This document shows positions 1-13,385 of a stretch of 64,000 bases of DNA, in pieces; position 1 is the first letter of the stretch; every line of letters starts with the position of its first letter. The notes under the pieces were generated by a model. The model saw nothing but the letters and a program-made list of their open reading frames with translations, searched no databases and had not been told where the DNA came from. Position numbers and translations under genes: made by a program. The stretch covers positions 281,543,067 through 281,607,066 of the forward strand of contig NC_133660.1 of the NCBI RefSeq assembly GCF_037893015.1, given 5' to 3'. Origin of the DNA: Macrotis lagotis. Its lineage: Eukaryota > Chordata > Mammalia > Peramelemorphia > Peramelidae.

Positions 1-1130
1 GGAGGGCCAGGGGTGCATGGATGTGGGCCTAAATGGGAAATGGAAACAGGCCAAGGATCTGGGGGTGGGCCTGTGTCAGGGTTCATTCAGGAAGGTCGGG
101 ACTTTTTCCAAAAAAAAACCAAAACACAAAAACCAGGCAGAGAAGTCACTTGGCTGAGGTCACACCATTACTGTGACACCTGTCATGGGGGGGCGGGGTG
201 GCAGAACAGTGAAGGGTCGAGGAATGGGAGGACAGGAAAGGATAGTTTTGTCCCTTCTAGCCCGGGTCACTGGGCCCTACTTCCCCATCTAGGAGGCTTC
301 CTGCCAGGGCCCCAGGTTTTGGCCCACCCCACCCTGCCCTATCTAGTTCCTTGGGCCAGGCCCAAAGCAGCCAGTGAGATTGTTGGGTGATACTTCCCCT
401 TCTGGGAGGTTTCCTGCCAGGGCCCCAGCCTGGGCTCCCACGTCCTTCCGGAAGGAGGGTGGCCAGTTAGGCTTGGGCCCTCCCATTGCCAGGCCTGTCC
501 GTGGGGGCAGACCCTGGAAAGGTTGAGTGGAGGTGTCCCCCAGCCTGGATCTCGGTGGCACCTGGGGAGGAGCGAGAAGGAGTGAATCCTGGAGGACCAG
601 GCCGAGGCCTGAGGGGAGACTGAGCAGCACGGAGCTGCTGGGATGGAGCCCTGCGGGTCCCAAGGAAATTCTGGGGGGACTGGGAGGTAGGACTGCCCAG
701 CTGGGGGTGGAGAGAGATTGGGGAAAGGAGTTTTCAGGGGAGCCACTTCAGAGAGCTCTGGGGAGCAGAGAGGGTGAAGGGGGGCTGCCCAGAGAAAGGG
801 TATGAAGGCAGTGGGCAGAGATGGCGGTCCCCCCCCACCCAACACTCCAGGTAGCTATTGCCCCAGGCCCTAGGGGGAGCTTGGAGGATCCAGATGGATG
901 TGGGGGGGGACGAGGTCCGGGCATCAGGAGGGGAGGGGAGATAGGTGATGGAGAGGAGGAGGAGGAGGAGGAGGTGTTGGGGACAAAGCCAGGGGATTAC
1001 GGGGAGGGGGAGGGAGGCGGAAAGGGAAAGGAGCTTGGGGAAATGGAGAGGGGGCAGGGGCAGGGATGGGGAGATGGGGAGGGCCGGGAGCAGGCTGTGT
1101 TTGGGGAGGGATGGTGGGGTCCAGGGGAGG
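1..1130. other. upstream G-rich DNA without a recognised gene
   Basis: No exon could be supported here. The stretch is purine-rich on the plus strand, with many G runs and a GAG-type triplet run near 950-972. Several open frames cross it, but they are low-complexity and match nothing I recognise. In human DNA the gene CDK2AP2 lies just upstream of PITPNM1 on the same strand, so its 3' end might fall left of or inside this stretch; I found no sequence that shows it. Confidence 0.5.
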
Positions 1131-1760
1131 GGCGGACCGCACAGGGCCGCCCGAGGGGGCAGGGCAGAGGGCCGGGCAGGTCGGGGGAGGGGCCAAACTG
1201 CCAGCCCGAGGCACTGGGGGAGGGGGCCGGCTCGGCTCCCCCAGGGGCGGCCGCGTCAGCACTCCGTTGCCAAGGCGACGGGGAAGGAGGGGGGTGGGGA
1301 CCGCGGCGGTGGCGTTTGAAAGGAGGTCAGAGGGAGCTGGGCTTGAGCTCCGGCCCCGGCCCCCGCGGCAGGCCGCCGCCGCCCCCCGCTCCTCCTCCTC
1401 CCCCCCCCAGCCTGTGCTTGCAGCTCCAAGGCTCCCCGGGCTCCCCCTCCTCCTCCATGCGGGGGGCGGGCGCGGGGCCGGGGCCGGGCCGCCCGATGGG
1501 GCTGGGGGGCTGCGGGGAAGCGCAGGGCGGCCGGGGCCAGGGCCGGGCTCCTCCCCGAGCTGGGGGGCCGGACACCCTGAAGGCGCCCCAGCCCTGACGG
1601 GCGCGCCCCGATCCCGAGCCAGGAGGCGAGGCGAGGCGCGGCAGGCGGGCAGCGGCTCCGCTGGCCGGGCAGCGGGCAGCCGGGCACCATGCTGATCAAG
1701 GAATACCACATCCTCCTGCCCATGAGCCTGGAGGAGTACCAGGTGGCCCAGCTGTACATG
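1130..1760 (+). promoter_or_regulatory. PITPNM1: CpG island and probable PITPNM1 promoter/5' UTR
   Basis: GC and CpG density rise sharply from about 1130 and fall again after the first coding exon. The island includes runs of GGGCGG/CCGCCC boxes (for example near 1130-1150 and 1240-1250) and surrounds the start codon at 1689. This is the usual setting for a broad, TATA-less promoter. The transcription start and any upstream non-coding exon cannot be placed from sequence alone. Confidence 0.7.
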
Positions 1761-4700
1761 ATCCAGGTGGGGGCCCGGCCGGGGCTGGGGGGGGCGGGGA
1801 TGGGGAAAGCAGGAGTGGGGGCAGCGGGGGGGGGGGGGAGTAAAGAAGGAGGAGGGAGAGGAAGAAGGAAGGGGGAGGGGACAGGAGATTGCAGAGGAGC
1901 TAAAGGTGGGGGAGGGAAGCTCCGAGGGGGAGGGAGAGGATGGGGGAGGGGCCCAGGCTGGAGGAGGGGGTTGGGTGCTGGGGGGGCCGGGGCGGTCACT
2001 GGCCTCTGACCCGACCTCTGGGCCTTTGCAGAAGAAGAGCCGAGAAGAGTCCAGTGGCGAGGGCAGCGGGGTGGAAATCTTGGCCAACAGGCCCTACGAA
2101 GATGGGCCGGGGGGCAGTGGGCAGTATACCCACAAAGTCTACCACGTGGGCTCCCATATCCCTGGGTGGTTCCGGGCCCTGTTGCCCAAGGCTGCCCTGC
2201 AGGTGGAGGAGGAGTCTTGGAATGCCTACCCCTACACCAGGACCCGGTGAGGCTCCTCGGAAGGGTCCCCCGGGCCGAGAGGGCCCCCTGGGGACGTGGG
2301 GGAGCTGAGCCCGGGACGGGCGGCCAGCCTGGGGATGGGGGGGGGGATCCCTGGGCAGAGTGACTGCCCACCGCCCTAACTCTAAGCCTGGCCCTCCCAC
2401 AGCTACACCTGCCCCTTCGTGGAGAAATTCTCCATTGAGATAGAAACCTACTACCGGCCAGACGGGGGTCAGCAGCCCAACGTCTTCAACCTGAGTGGGG
2501 CGGAGAGGAGGCAGCGCATCCTGGGTATGGCCTGGGGAGGGCCTCTGTCTGTGCTCTGCCACTGGGTGACCTTGGGCTGGTCGCTGGCTTTCTGGGTCTT
2601 TGGCCCGGCCTCGTGGAGGCAGAAGGCCCTGGCTTGGGGCCTCGGCCCATCCTGACTCAGTCATTTTACTCTGGGGGCTCAGGTGTCGCTCTCTACTCCT
2701 CTGAGATGCAGAGCGGTTGCCAAGATTAGGGAGGGAGGGGAATTTCCACACCAGGAATACCCCCAGTCCAGACCAAACCAGATAAGCCTCAGGAGCCCCA
2801 GCCTGCTCTCTTTACAGGTCTCATAGAAGAGCAAGGAGGCCCCTGGGCTAAACCATACTGTTTATCAGCCTCTTGCTTCCCCAGACCTCAGTTTCCTCAT
2901 CTGTAAAATTGGGGGGGGGTGGATTCCATGAATTCTGACTGGATGACCCAGGAAGGCCCTGTGTTGCCTCGCCCTTAGATACCATCGACATTGTCCGGGA
3001 TCCCGTGGCCCCTGGCGAGTACAAAGCTGAGGAGGACCCGCGGCTATACCGCTCTACCAAGACAGGCCGGGGTCCCCTCGGGGACGACTGGGCACGGCTG
3101 GCTGCTCAGTCGGGCCCCCTGATGTGTGCCTACAAACTCTGCAAGGTGGAATTCCGCTACTGGGGCATGCAGGCCAAGATCGAACAGTTCATCCATGATG
3201 TGGGTGAGGGCCGGCAGGAAGGGGAAGGGTCCGGGCCCTTGCTAGGGGTTCTGCCCTGGTGCACCTCTGCTCCTGCTCTGGGGCCTGCAGCCCATCCCAA
3301 GCTCCCCCTCCCCCCACCCTGGGCCTGCCCCAGCTCCAGCCCTGGCTCTTCCTTTCCAGGTCTACGGAGGGTGATGCTTCGAGCCCACCGCCAGGCCTGG
3401 TGCTGGCAGGATGAATGGACGGAGCTCAGCATGGCGGACATCCGGGCTCTGGAGGAGGAGACCGCCCGCATGCTGGCCAGAAAGATGGCCAAGTGCACCA
3501 CCCCTGAGGAGGAAGGCGCCGAACCCCCCGGGAAGCCCGAGGTCGAGGCCCGGAGCTCTTCCAGCCAAGTGGGCACTCCTGAGGGGCCAGAGGGCCCAGC
3601 CCCGGCCGATGTGTCCCCAGACACTGACAGCTTTTCCAAACAGTGGTCTTCCTCCCCTCGGTCCTCCTACTCCTCCCAGCATGGAGGTGAGGTGGGGGAG
3701 GGAAAGGCCAACGGAGCTAGGCCATGGGGAAGGCGAGTGCCCAGGGAGAACGGCAACAGGGCCAAGGGAGGGGGGCAGCTTGGAGAGGCCCCTCCCCTTT
3801 GGATCTCAGTTTCCTCTATCTCCAGGTACTTTTAGGGGGCCTTCCAGCTTTAAGCATAGGAGCTGACTCAGGCAGGGGCTGGGGACTCAGGCAAAGGGGT
3901 GACAAAGGGGTCCTTGCAGGGGGGGCGTCCCCACAGAGCTTGTCCGAGTGGCGAATGCAGAATATTGCCCGCGACTCAGAAAACAGCTCCGAGGATGAAT
4001 TCTTTGATGCACATGGTAACTTCCTCCCTCCCTCCTTCCTCCTTTCCTTCCTCGCTTCCTTCCCTCCTAACTCCTTTTTCTCTCCTCTCCCTTCCTTCAA
4101 GCATGTGTGAAGATCTCCTTACCACATGCTAAGCACCAGATTGGGGACCAGGGAAACAAGCACCCACAGCCCCCCTTAGCAGCTGCTGTTGTCCAGGGTG
4201 GACACACTTCACCCAGTGAGGGGAAGGTCTATGGCCGGTCTCCTCCAGACCAGTAGATTACTCCCAATGGCCCCAGATGAGGATGAACCCTAAGGGCCCA
4301 AGGGGGATCACACATGGTGTTCAGGGGCAGATTCGCCTGGCACATCAGACCTGGGCCTAGTTAAGAGGTGAAGGACACACTGGCCCAGGACTCTGATGCA
4401 CAAACTTCTCAGAGAGGAGCAGACCCTAGCTTGGTTGGGGGGGGGGGGGGTCCAACAGGACAATTTAGAGGGCTCCCCTGGAGGCAGAGGCTCTGCTCCT
4501 GACAGGGGGCAGGGGGACTGGAGGCAGGCTTCTGGCTGGAACCTCTCGCTGCCTCTTGGCTCCCAGTCTCCCCTTCTCCATTCAGGCAGCGACGTCTCTG
4601 CTCCCCCTCCTCCCTTCTTCACTTTGTTCTCCTCCCTCTGCTCCCCCTCCTCCCCGCCTCACTTTGTTCTCTGCCTCCCTCTGCTCCCCCTCCCCATTCT

Positions 4701-7700
4701 CATCCTACCTCCTCCACCTCATCCTGCTCCCCATCCCCCTCATTTTGTTCTCCACTTCCCCCTTGCCAGCTTGCTCCCCACCTCCCTCACCCCATTCAAC
4801 TCCTTATCTTCTCCTCCTCGCCCCTTGCCCCCCCACTCCCCATCTCCATCCGGTTTCCCCAAGCCCCTGCTCCCCTCTCCCCCTCGGGTGCAGCGGCCCC
4901 CCTGCTCCCAGCCTTAGCACGTGTCCCCTCTGCAGAAGGCTTCTCGGACAGTGAGGACGTTTTCCCCAAGGAGATAACCAAGTGGAACTCCAACGACTTC
5001 ATCGACTCCTTTGCCTCCCCAGCTGTGGTCGAAGTGGCCGAAGAGGCTCTGGGTGAGCCCCGGGAGGCTTCCCTTAGCCTGGGCGGAGGTGGCTGAGCCC
5101 CGTCCCTGCCCAACCTGACCTTGAACCTCAGAGAGACCCTTGCTTTCCTGAGCCTTACTGCCTGGCCCAGAGATGGGTGACCTGAGGCCTGGCCTGGCCT
5201 GGCCACCTGACAGCTGGGCGACAGGTCCCGGCTCTCCCTTCCTTTGTGGGCCCCAGCTCCAGGCGGCCAGGTTCCTCCCTGTGTGGGAAAGGAAGAGGGG
5301 TGGTGGGGAGGTGCTGTTTGCTGCCAGTGCCCTCACTGACCTCCTTCTCCAGACCCTATAGACCCTGGGGCCGAGGTCACTAAGGGAGAAGAGGAAGGTG
5401 AGGCAGAAATGTCCAGGGACTCTGAGGTGAGTCAACCTCCCTCCTGGAGCCCCGGCTCCCCCCCTTCCCCTGCTGCCCGGGAAGCCCAGTCCCCTTGGTG
5501 CTTCTCTGAGCAGAACAGGAGCCTTTCAGCCCATTTCCAGCCCCAGATGTGTACCTGTGTGTCTGTGAGGCGCACAAAGCTATAACTAGGCCAGTGCAAC
5601 CAGGGCTTCACCCCAGGGCCCCGCAACTCATTGCACAGAGAGATTAGCACCTAGTTAGAGGTGGGGACTGAACCTCTGATGTTCTTGCTGAATGAGGGAA
5701 GGAGCCCCCTCTGGGCCCTTAGACCCCTGAAAAGCCAGGAGGCTTGCCCTGGGTCTGAGGGGTCCACCAAGGCCGGCCAGTTCTTGACCTCCAATCACAC
5801 CGGGGGGGGGGGGGGCGGAAAGACTTTAGAAGTTCTCAGCTGATAGACAGAAGGGATCTCCTCCCCTCCCCAATACGCTTGGCCCTGACCCCAAGTCTGT
5901 TTGGGTCCTTGGTACCTGCTGACAGTTGGGTACCTCCTCCAGGGGCTGGGGGCTGGGGACCTGGTGCCCAAGGCCTGTGCCGTGCACGCCCTCTTCCTCA
6001 TCCTGCACAGCGGGAACATTCTGGACTCTGGCCCAGGAGACCTGGACTCCAAGCAGGCCGACGTACAGACCCTGAGTACAGCCTTCGATGCCATCACCCG
6101 GGTCCACTTCCCTGAGGCCTTAGGTCACGTAGCCCTGCGCCTGGTGCCCTGCCCACCCATCTGTGCTGCCGCCTACGCCCTCGTCTCCAAGTACCCCTCT
6201 GGGGTGGACTGAGGGAGGGGCTGGGGGGAAGCTATGGGAGATGAAATGGGGGGAGGGGAAGTGTGCCACCAACCCTGGTTCTCCCCCCACCCCCAGTCTG
6301 AGTCCCTACAGTCACGATGGGGACAGCCTGTCGCGCTCCCAGGACCACATCCCCCTGGCCGCCCTGCCCCTGCTAGCCACCTCCTCCTCCCGCTACCAAG
6401 GAGCAGTGACCACCGTTATCACCCGCACCAACCAGGCCTACACTGCCTTCCTGCGCTCCCCCGAAGGCGCCGGCTTCTGTGGGCAGGTCAGGGGGTGACC
6501 TCGGCAAGGGCACCAGAGAGGGGAGGGGTCAGAAAAGGAGAAGGACCAGGTGGAGTAGTGATGGGGGGAGGCGGAGGACCAGCAAGGCAACATCTCCCTG
6601 TGGCTGCCAGGCTGAGTGGCCTTGGGCAGTTTGACCCACCGCCCCAGAACGATGTCTGGACAGGTAGGGGGAACAAGGCTTAGCAGGATAGCTGAGCTGG
6701 AGGACGGTCACATCCCCCCTCCCCACCCCACCCCCCATCCCCGCAGGCTGAAACAAGGGGCTGGAAGAAAGGAGAGGGAGCTCAGGACAGGGAAAGGCGG
6801 TATCCTGGACCTGGACTCCAGACCTCAGGGAAGGCCAGGGGAGACCAGGAAGCATCTGAGAGATGAGGGGCTCCTTGGGGGCCGTGTGTTCAACCTGAGT
6901 TGGGGGGATGCCAGGAAGCTAACAGCGTCTTAGCTCCGATTTGAAAGGGCAGAGAGGCGTTCGGGGCAGGGGAGTATGGGGGGGGGTTGTTTCAGGGCAG
7001 AGGATCTGGCCGTTCTTTGCCTCATTTAGACTCATCCGGACTCTTGGGGGTCACAATCTGGGAAAGCCTTGAATGAGGCAGGTCTAGGTCAAGGACAGCC
7101 GGGGGGGGGGGCACAAAGGACCTGAGAGCAGGCCCACCCTCACAGGAACTGTGGAAGGGCTCAGGAATGGAGGGGAGATTTGATGACCATTATCTGTCAA
7201 AGGGCTAACCTGTGGAAAGGCCAATGACCCCAAGGAGGCCCCCCAGGAGCTTGGGGGGGAAAGTATAAAGAAGGCAATTGAGGCTGGCTGTCAGGAAGAG
7301 TTTGGCAGTACCCAGAGCTGTCCCTCAGCAGAAAGGGCCTGGGCACCCCCTTCCTAGAGGGCCCTTGATGAGGAAGGGTTAGAGGGCTTCCTGGGGTCAA
7401 GTCCACAGCCTAAAGCCCCCTCAATTATCCACACCAGTCTCCTTGGCTTGGCCAATCACAGGCCCAGAATGTGGCCCGACCAGGGAACAGCCCCCACGTA
7501 GACAGTTTCTTGGATAGGAACACCCTTTGAGGAAGGTGCCTTTGGGGGTCGATGGGATGCCCGGGGAGTAGCTGCTGAGCCAGAAAAGGGGTGTTTTGGA
7601 GGGGGAGCTTCCAGGATGATGGGCTCAGGAACCATCTGCCCTTCTCCAGGTGGTGCTGATTGGAGATGGTGTTGGTGGCATCCTGGGCTTCGATGCATTG

Positions 7701-10700
7701 TGCTACAGCAGCAATGCCAGTTTGGGGAGCCTGGGCAGCAGCCGCCGGGGCAGCGTGGTCAGTGCTCTTCTGGCCTCAGGGCCCGATCCCTTCTTTCCAT
7801 CCTTTCCCCTTCTTCTCTGTCTTCCCTTCCCTCCTCCTTCCTCCTTCCTCTCTCTGTCAGCCCCGTCCCATTCTAAATGGGGAGATACACCGGCAGGGGG
7901 ACGTGGGCACCCTCTTGGCTACCAGGCCCCATGGTCAGAAGGGACAGCCCGACCGAGGGATTTCTCCTTCCTTCCAGAACGAGTTGCTGTCCCCGGAGCA
8001 AGGCCCAGGACGGGATCCACTGGCCGATGGCGTGGAGACCCTGGGCCGGGCCAGCCCAGAGCCTGGCTCTCTTTCTGCCCAACGCCTGCCCAGTGACAGC
8101 CCGGCCCTGGAGCTGGACTCCCTGTCCTCTTCCTGCAGGTTGGTGTCTCCAAGTTCCCCAACGCCACAGCGTTTCTCCCCCCACCCCTGGTAGTGCGGGG
8201 GTGTGGGCAACTGCAGAATTTGGAGTCGGAGGCCTGCGTTTAAACCTCGGCTCTCTGGAGCTTGGATGAGCTCTGTAGGGGCTTCAGTTTCTTCATCTGT
8301 ACAGTGAGGGGGTTGGATTAGCCAGCCTCGGAGGCCACTGGGGCTGGAAAGCCTCAGATGCCATGTCATTAATTCACTGAGAAGCCCTGAAACATCCCCC
8401 AAACCCAAGCTCTTGATTCCTTCAAATGGGGAAAATACTGAGAAAAGGCAAGACAGTACTTGGCGGGAGGGCACGCCGATGGAAGAAGCTGGGCAATCTT
8501 AGAGGTTGAGGAGAGAAGGGAGGTCAGGCCAGGAGCAGGACCAGCCTAGGCAAAGCCATGGAGAGGAGAGAGTGGCATGTCGGAGACATGGCGAGGGGGC
8601 CACCTTAGTGGAATGTATCCAGAGGGGCACTGTGTGGTCGGCCTGGCTAGGTCCCGGGCTCTCCTCACCCACCCACGTTGTTCCCACCCTCCTCTCTCCC
8701 CCTACTTGCCTCTTACCGGCCAGCCTGCAGGCTGGCACGTCCCCAGCAGAACCCCGGCGGGGGAGCACCGTCTCCTGCCCAGCCCCAGAGGCCACGGACG
8801 GCCCCACCCGCCTTGACTTCAAGGTGTCTGGCTTCTTCCTCTTTGGCTCACCCCTGGGCCTGGTGCTAGCCCTCCGCAAGACCGTGATGCCCGCCCTGGA
8901 GGGTGAGGGGCCAAGCTGGGGCCATGGGGAGGAAGGTCAACTGTCTGCCCCAGAATACCAGTCCACCTCCTGAAGCCTGTGAAACCTCCCCCTAAGTTTT
9001 GTCCACACATCCACACGTGCTGGCCACGGAGGCCACCCCCTGAAGCATCAGAACTTCAGCCTGCCTGGGGCTGGGGTGCTCCCCACTCCCTCCCCACTGT
9101 GCCAAGGGACACATGATGTGGACTCCTGCCTGGCGGTCACAACTCCCTAAGAGTTGCCCTTCCCCCTCTCTCCTTGCCTCAGTGGCCCAGATGCGCCCGG
9201 CCTGTGAGCAGATCTACAATCTCTTTCACGCTGCTGACCCCTGTGCCTCCCGCCTGGAGCCTCTGCTGGCCCCCAAGTTCCAGGCCATTGCCCCCCTGAC
9301 TGTGCCCCGCTATCAGAAATTCCCCCTGGGAGATGGCAGCTCCCTGTTGCTAGGTAAGGTTCAGGAGGGAAGAGAGGGCAGGGGGCTCTTGCCCAAGGTC
9401 TAGGGAGAGGGGAGAGGTGACCTCCTTCTGGGTGCTGCCAAAATTCCAGCTGCTTCTGGGGTCACCCCGGACTTCAGGAGCCGTATCAGGATCCACCCAT
9501 GTCACTGGTGGGTTGGGAGGCCCTGGACGACAAGAGAGAGCAGTGGGGTTTATGGGTGTTTTGGGGGGATGTGGATGGATGTACTTGAGTGTGGACATCT
9601 GTATGGCCGGGGCCTGTCTCGTACAGTACATGTGTGCTGTCCTTTGGGCAACAAGCATTTATTATGCACCTACTGTGTACTAGGCCCTGGGCTAAGGCTT
9701 GGGGATGCAAAGGAAGGCCCAGGAGCTCCCGGTCTGATGTGTGGGCACCAGCAGATGGGCCCTTGTGGCCTTCCTGTGGCCCGGAAGGCCTGAGAGGAAG
9801 GAGCATAGTGTTTGTGGCCAGAGACCCTGGCTTCCCATCTGGCTCTGTTCCTCCTGCCGAGCAGGGGCAAGGCCTTTGCCTCCCTGGACTCCGGGGTTCC
9901 GGCTGGTCCAGGGCTCCAAGCCTTCAGGAGGGTGGTTCCACTGGGCTGACACAGCTTCTCTTGTCCCTGTTTTATGGAGGCTGATGCCAAGCCACCTTGG
10001 CCAGCCAGTAAAGGGCCAGCCTGCACCCCCTCCCTGAGGGCTGAGGTCCTAGCAGACTGGTGGGGTCTAGAGGGTGCAGAGGAGTCCTGGGTTCAAATCC
10101 AGGTCCAGGAGAGCCAAGGCCTGCACAGATGGAATCCATTGTGGAGAGGCAGACTCCAGAATGGGGAGCTGCCTCTCACCCATGCCCGCTATGCCCTTGC
10201 CAGCTGACACTTTACAGACCCACTCGGGTCTCTTCTTGGAGGAAATGGAGATGATGGTGCCATCCACCCCGACCTCAGCCAGCGGGGGCTTCTGGCGGGG
10301 CAACGAGCTGGGCTCTGAGCCCCCAGCCCCAGCCAATGCCCCTAGCACAGCCAGTGAGGTAGTCAAAAGTGAGTCAGGTGGGCAGGGAGCGGGGCTGGGT
10401 GGGGGTCGGCCCAGAAGGGGCTTTGACTGGCTGTGTGGTCCACAGTCCTGGAGCGCTGGTGGGGGTCCAAGCGCATCGACTATTCCCTCTACTGCCCGGA
10501 GGCTCTCACGGCCTTCCCTACGGTGACGCTGCCCCATCTCTTCCACGCCAGCTACTGGGAGTCTGCAGATGTGGTGGCCTTCATTTTGCGACAGGTGTGG
10601 GGGAGGGGAGGGGAGCCAGCATGCTGACCACAGGCTTCGGGACTGGGAGAGGGGGCTCCTGGGAAAACCCAATGGGACTTTGACTTATGCCATGTCCATA

Positions 10701-13103
10701 AGCCATGGGCTATGCCTAGTTCCCCCAAAACCCAACGTCCGAGCTTAGAACAGAGGACGTGGAATGTCCCAAAGACCTAGAATGCAGTGACTTTGGCCCT
10801 TGGACACCAGCAGTCACCTCACTCTATAGATAGGGGTGTTTGGGGACGCTCCAGGTCTAGCCCGCAGGAGGGAGATGGGAGCTGAGAGCCCCCCTTCGTA
10901 CCTCCCCAGGTCATTGAGAAGGAGAGGCCCCAGCTGGCTGAGTGCGAGGAACCGTCCATGTATAGCCCGGCCTTTCCTCGGGAGAAGTGGCAGAGGAAGA
11001 GGACCCAAGTCAAGATTCGGGTATGGTTCCCACTGTCCCCTCTGCCCCCATCTCCCAGTTCAGCCTTCACCACAGCACCCCCCTCCTCTACCTGCAGAAC
11101 GTGACCTCCAACCATAGGGCGAGTGACATTATCGTATGTGAGGGTCGGCCACAGGTGTTGAGTGGCCGCTTCATGTATGGGCCCCTGGATGTGGTGACGC
11201 TGACCGGAGAAAAGGTTAGTGCCTGTCAGGGGGGCCCCCACATGTCCAGTCCCCCCCCCCAGAGATAGGTCCAGTTCCCACTACCAGGTGGGGGAGGGGA
11301 GTGGGGGGTGAGACCCCATGGTGGGACCCCCCCCAGCCAAGTGACACCCTATTTCATCTCAGACTCAGGGTCTCCAAGGGTCCCCAGCCACCCTGTGTGT
11401 ATTCCGTGGTGCCCCTTCCCAGTGATCCCACCTGCTCCCTTCGATAACAGGTGGATGTCTACATCATGACCCAACCCCTCTCCGGAAAGTGGATTCACTT
11501 TGGCACTGAAGTAACCAACAGCTCTGGCCGGCTCACCTTTCCCGTGCCTCCAGAGCGCTCCCTGGGCATCGGCGTCTACCCTGTCCGGATGGTGGTCAGG
11601 TAAGGGGCCGGAACAGGCCATGGGGAAGGCTGGTGGCCTGTTAGGGGCCAGGGTGGGCCACATGGGAAGGCCAGTGGCCAGGTGAGGGACTGGGCTTGGC
11701 CACAGGAGAAGACCAGCAATTGGGGCAAGGGGCTGGGCAGACCGTGGGGAAGACCGGTGGTTGAGGAACCAGGGTGGGTCCCTGGGGAAGGCCCATCACC
11801 CTGGCTACCTGTTCCCACCTTTTCAGGGGAGATCACACTCATGCCGAATGTTGTCTGACCGTGGTGGCCCGTGGGACCGAGGCCGTGGTGTTCAGTATTG
11901 ACGGATCCTTCACCGCCAGCGTCTCCATCATGGGCAGCGACCCCAAAGTGAGGGCTGGCGCAGTCGATGTCGTCAGGTTCGAGAGTCCCCTTTCCCAACC
12001 CATCCCACTCCCAGGCCCTGCTCCCAGATTGGGAGAGCTGGGTTCCAATCCTGCCTCGGACAGGCCCTAACTGTTGCTGCTCCTGTAGACACTGGCAAGA
12101 CTCCGGCTACCTGATCGTGTATGTGACGGGCCGGCCAGACATGCAGAAGCACCGCGTGGTGGCCTGGCTTTCCCAGCACAACTTCCCCCACGGGGTGGTC
12201 TCCTTCTGCGACGGCCTCACCCATGACCCCCTGCGGCAGAAGGCCATGTTCCTGCAGAGCCTCATACAGGAGGTGAGGCCCCAGATTCTAATCCTGCCCA
12301 CGATGCTCACTAGCTTGGGGGGAGGGATGGGGAGTGGGCAGAGTGGCCATGGTCAGTGGCACCACCTGACTCGCACCACAGGTGGAGCTGAACATCGTAG
12401 CCGGCTATGGCTCCCCCAAAGACGTGGCTGTGTACGGGGCGCTTGGCCTCCCTCCCAGCCAGACCTACATTGTGGGCCGTGTCGTCCGCAAGCTTCAGTC
12501 TCAGTGTCAGGTGAGTGGCTGGCTGTGGGGGAACCAGGGGTTCTGGGGCACAGTGTCCGCCGGGCAGGGGTAGCAGCTCCAGGCCCTCCCCCTGGGGGCA
12601 GTCACATAGCCCAGGGGCCAGAAGAACCAAGTTCAAAGTCAGCTTCAGATACCACTTGTGTGGCCCTGAGCAAGTCACTTGTCTGCCTCAGTTTCCTCAA
12701 CTATAAAATGGGGGCTAACAGCTACTCCCCAGATTTGTTACAAGGACCAAATGTGAATTTTGATAAGACACTTAGCACATGCTCTCCACCCCCATCCTCA
12801 TCCAGGGCAGGCCCCCTCCTAAAGCTCCTTATCCCCCCACAGTTCTTGTCTGAAGGCTACGTGGCCCACCTGGCCCAGCTGGAAACAGGAGCCCACCCTC
12901 ACGCCCCCCAAACCTCAACCAGGACAGCACTGGCCAAGAGTAGTTATGTGGCAGCTCCTGTGGACTTCCTCCGCAAACAGAGCCAACTGCTCCGCTCACG
13001 GGGGCCCAGTCAGGCCGATCGTGAGGGGCCAGGGACACCTCCCACTGCCCTGGCCCGGTCCAAGACCCGAAGCATCAGCCTGAAGTTGGACAGTGAGGAG
13101 TGA
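1689..13103 (+). CDS. PITPNM1: PITPNM1, membrane-associated phosphatidylinositol transfer protein 1 (Nir2), 23 coding exons
   Basis: Coding exons: 1689-1766, 2032-2246, 2403-2524, 2979-3203, 3360-3686, 3920-4015, 4936-5052, 5353-5426, 5943-6190, 6297-6486, 7650-7757, 7978-8138, 8724-8902, 9183-9353, 10204-10368, 10446-10594, 10910-11020, 11098-11214, 11451-11599, 11827-11976, 12089-12272, 12382-12510, 12843-13103. All joins are GT-AG and in phase, giving 1241 aa (human 1244). The N-terminal PITP domain (about 1-250, starting [13 protein letters not shown]) moves phosphatidylinositol and phosphatidic acid between ER and plasma membrane. An acidic FFAT motif (EFFDAHE, about 349-355) binds VAP proteins on the ER. 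A DDHD domain follows (about 685-878) and then an LNS2 domain (about 1019-1149) that senses phosphatidic acid. The serine-rich linkers at 255-345 and 590-680 differ most from human. The family role is known; the assignment rests on near-identity to the remembered human protein. Confidence 0.97.
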
Positions 13104-13379
13104 TGGGCCCCAGACCCCTGGGGACCCACCACTTATTTGTGGACAATCCCCCCAGCCCACCCACAAGGGGGAGGGGTTGGCTTCTGTGCCCACCTACCCA
13201 AGACTTGGCCCTCCTGCTTCCCCCTGGCCTGTGCCATATCATTGTGTGTTCCCCGGTCCCTGTCAATGTGTTACAAATCCCTTTAATGTGGGGGGGGGGG
13301 GTTGGGTCTTTGGGGAGAGGGCAGGGGTAGGGGCAGGGGCAGGTGCCCCAAGGCTTCCATGACTTGTGAAACTGTGAAC

Positions 13380-13385
13380 ATTAAA
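13380..13385 (+). terminator. PITPNM1: PITPNM1 polyadenylation signal (ATTAAA)
   Basis: The common variant hexamer ATTAAA lies about 280 bases after the stop codon. A GT-rich stretch follows 20-45 bases later (ggcgtcttgtgctctgtggg), as expected for cleavage. No AATAAA occurs earlier in the 3' UTR, which would run from 13104 to about 13405. Confidence 0.75.

Noticed and set aside
1-1100. 3' end of CDK2AP2
   Set aside because: Expected from human synteny, but no frame or conserved sequence of that gene was seen.
924-2371. Long minus-strand open frames (387 and 371 aa) over the PITPNM1 promoter
   Set aside because: Proline-rich low-complexity frames caused by high GC content; they overlap the PITPNM1 first exons in antisense and match no family.
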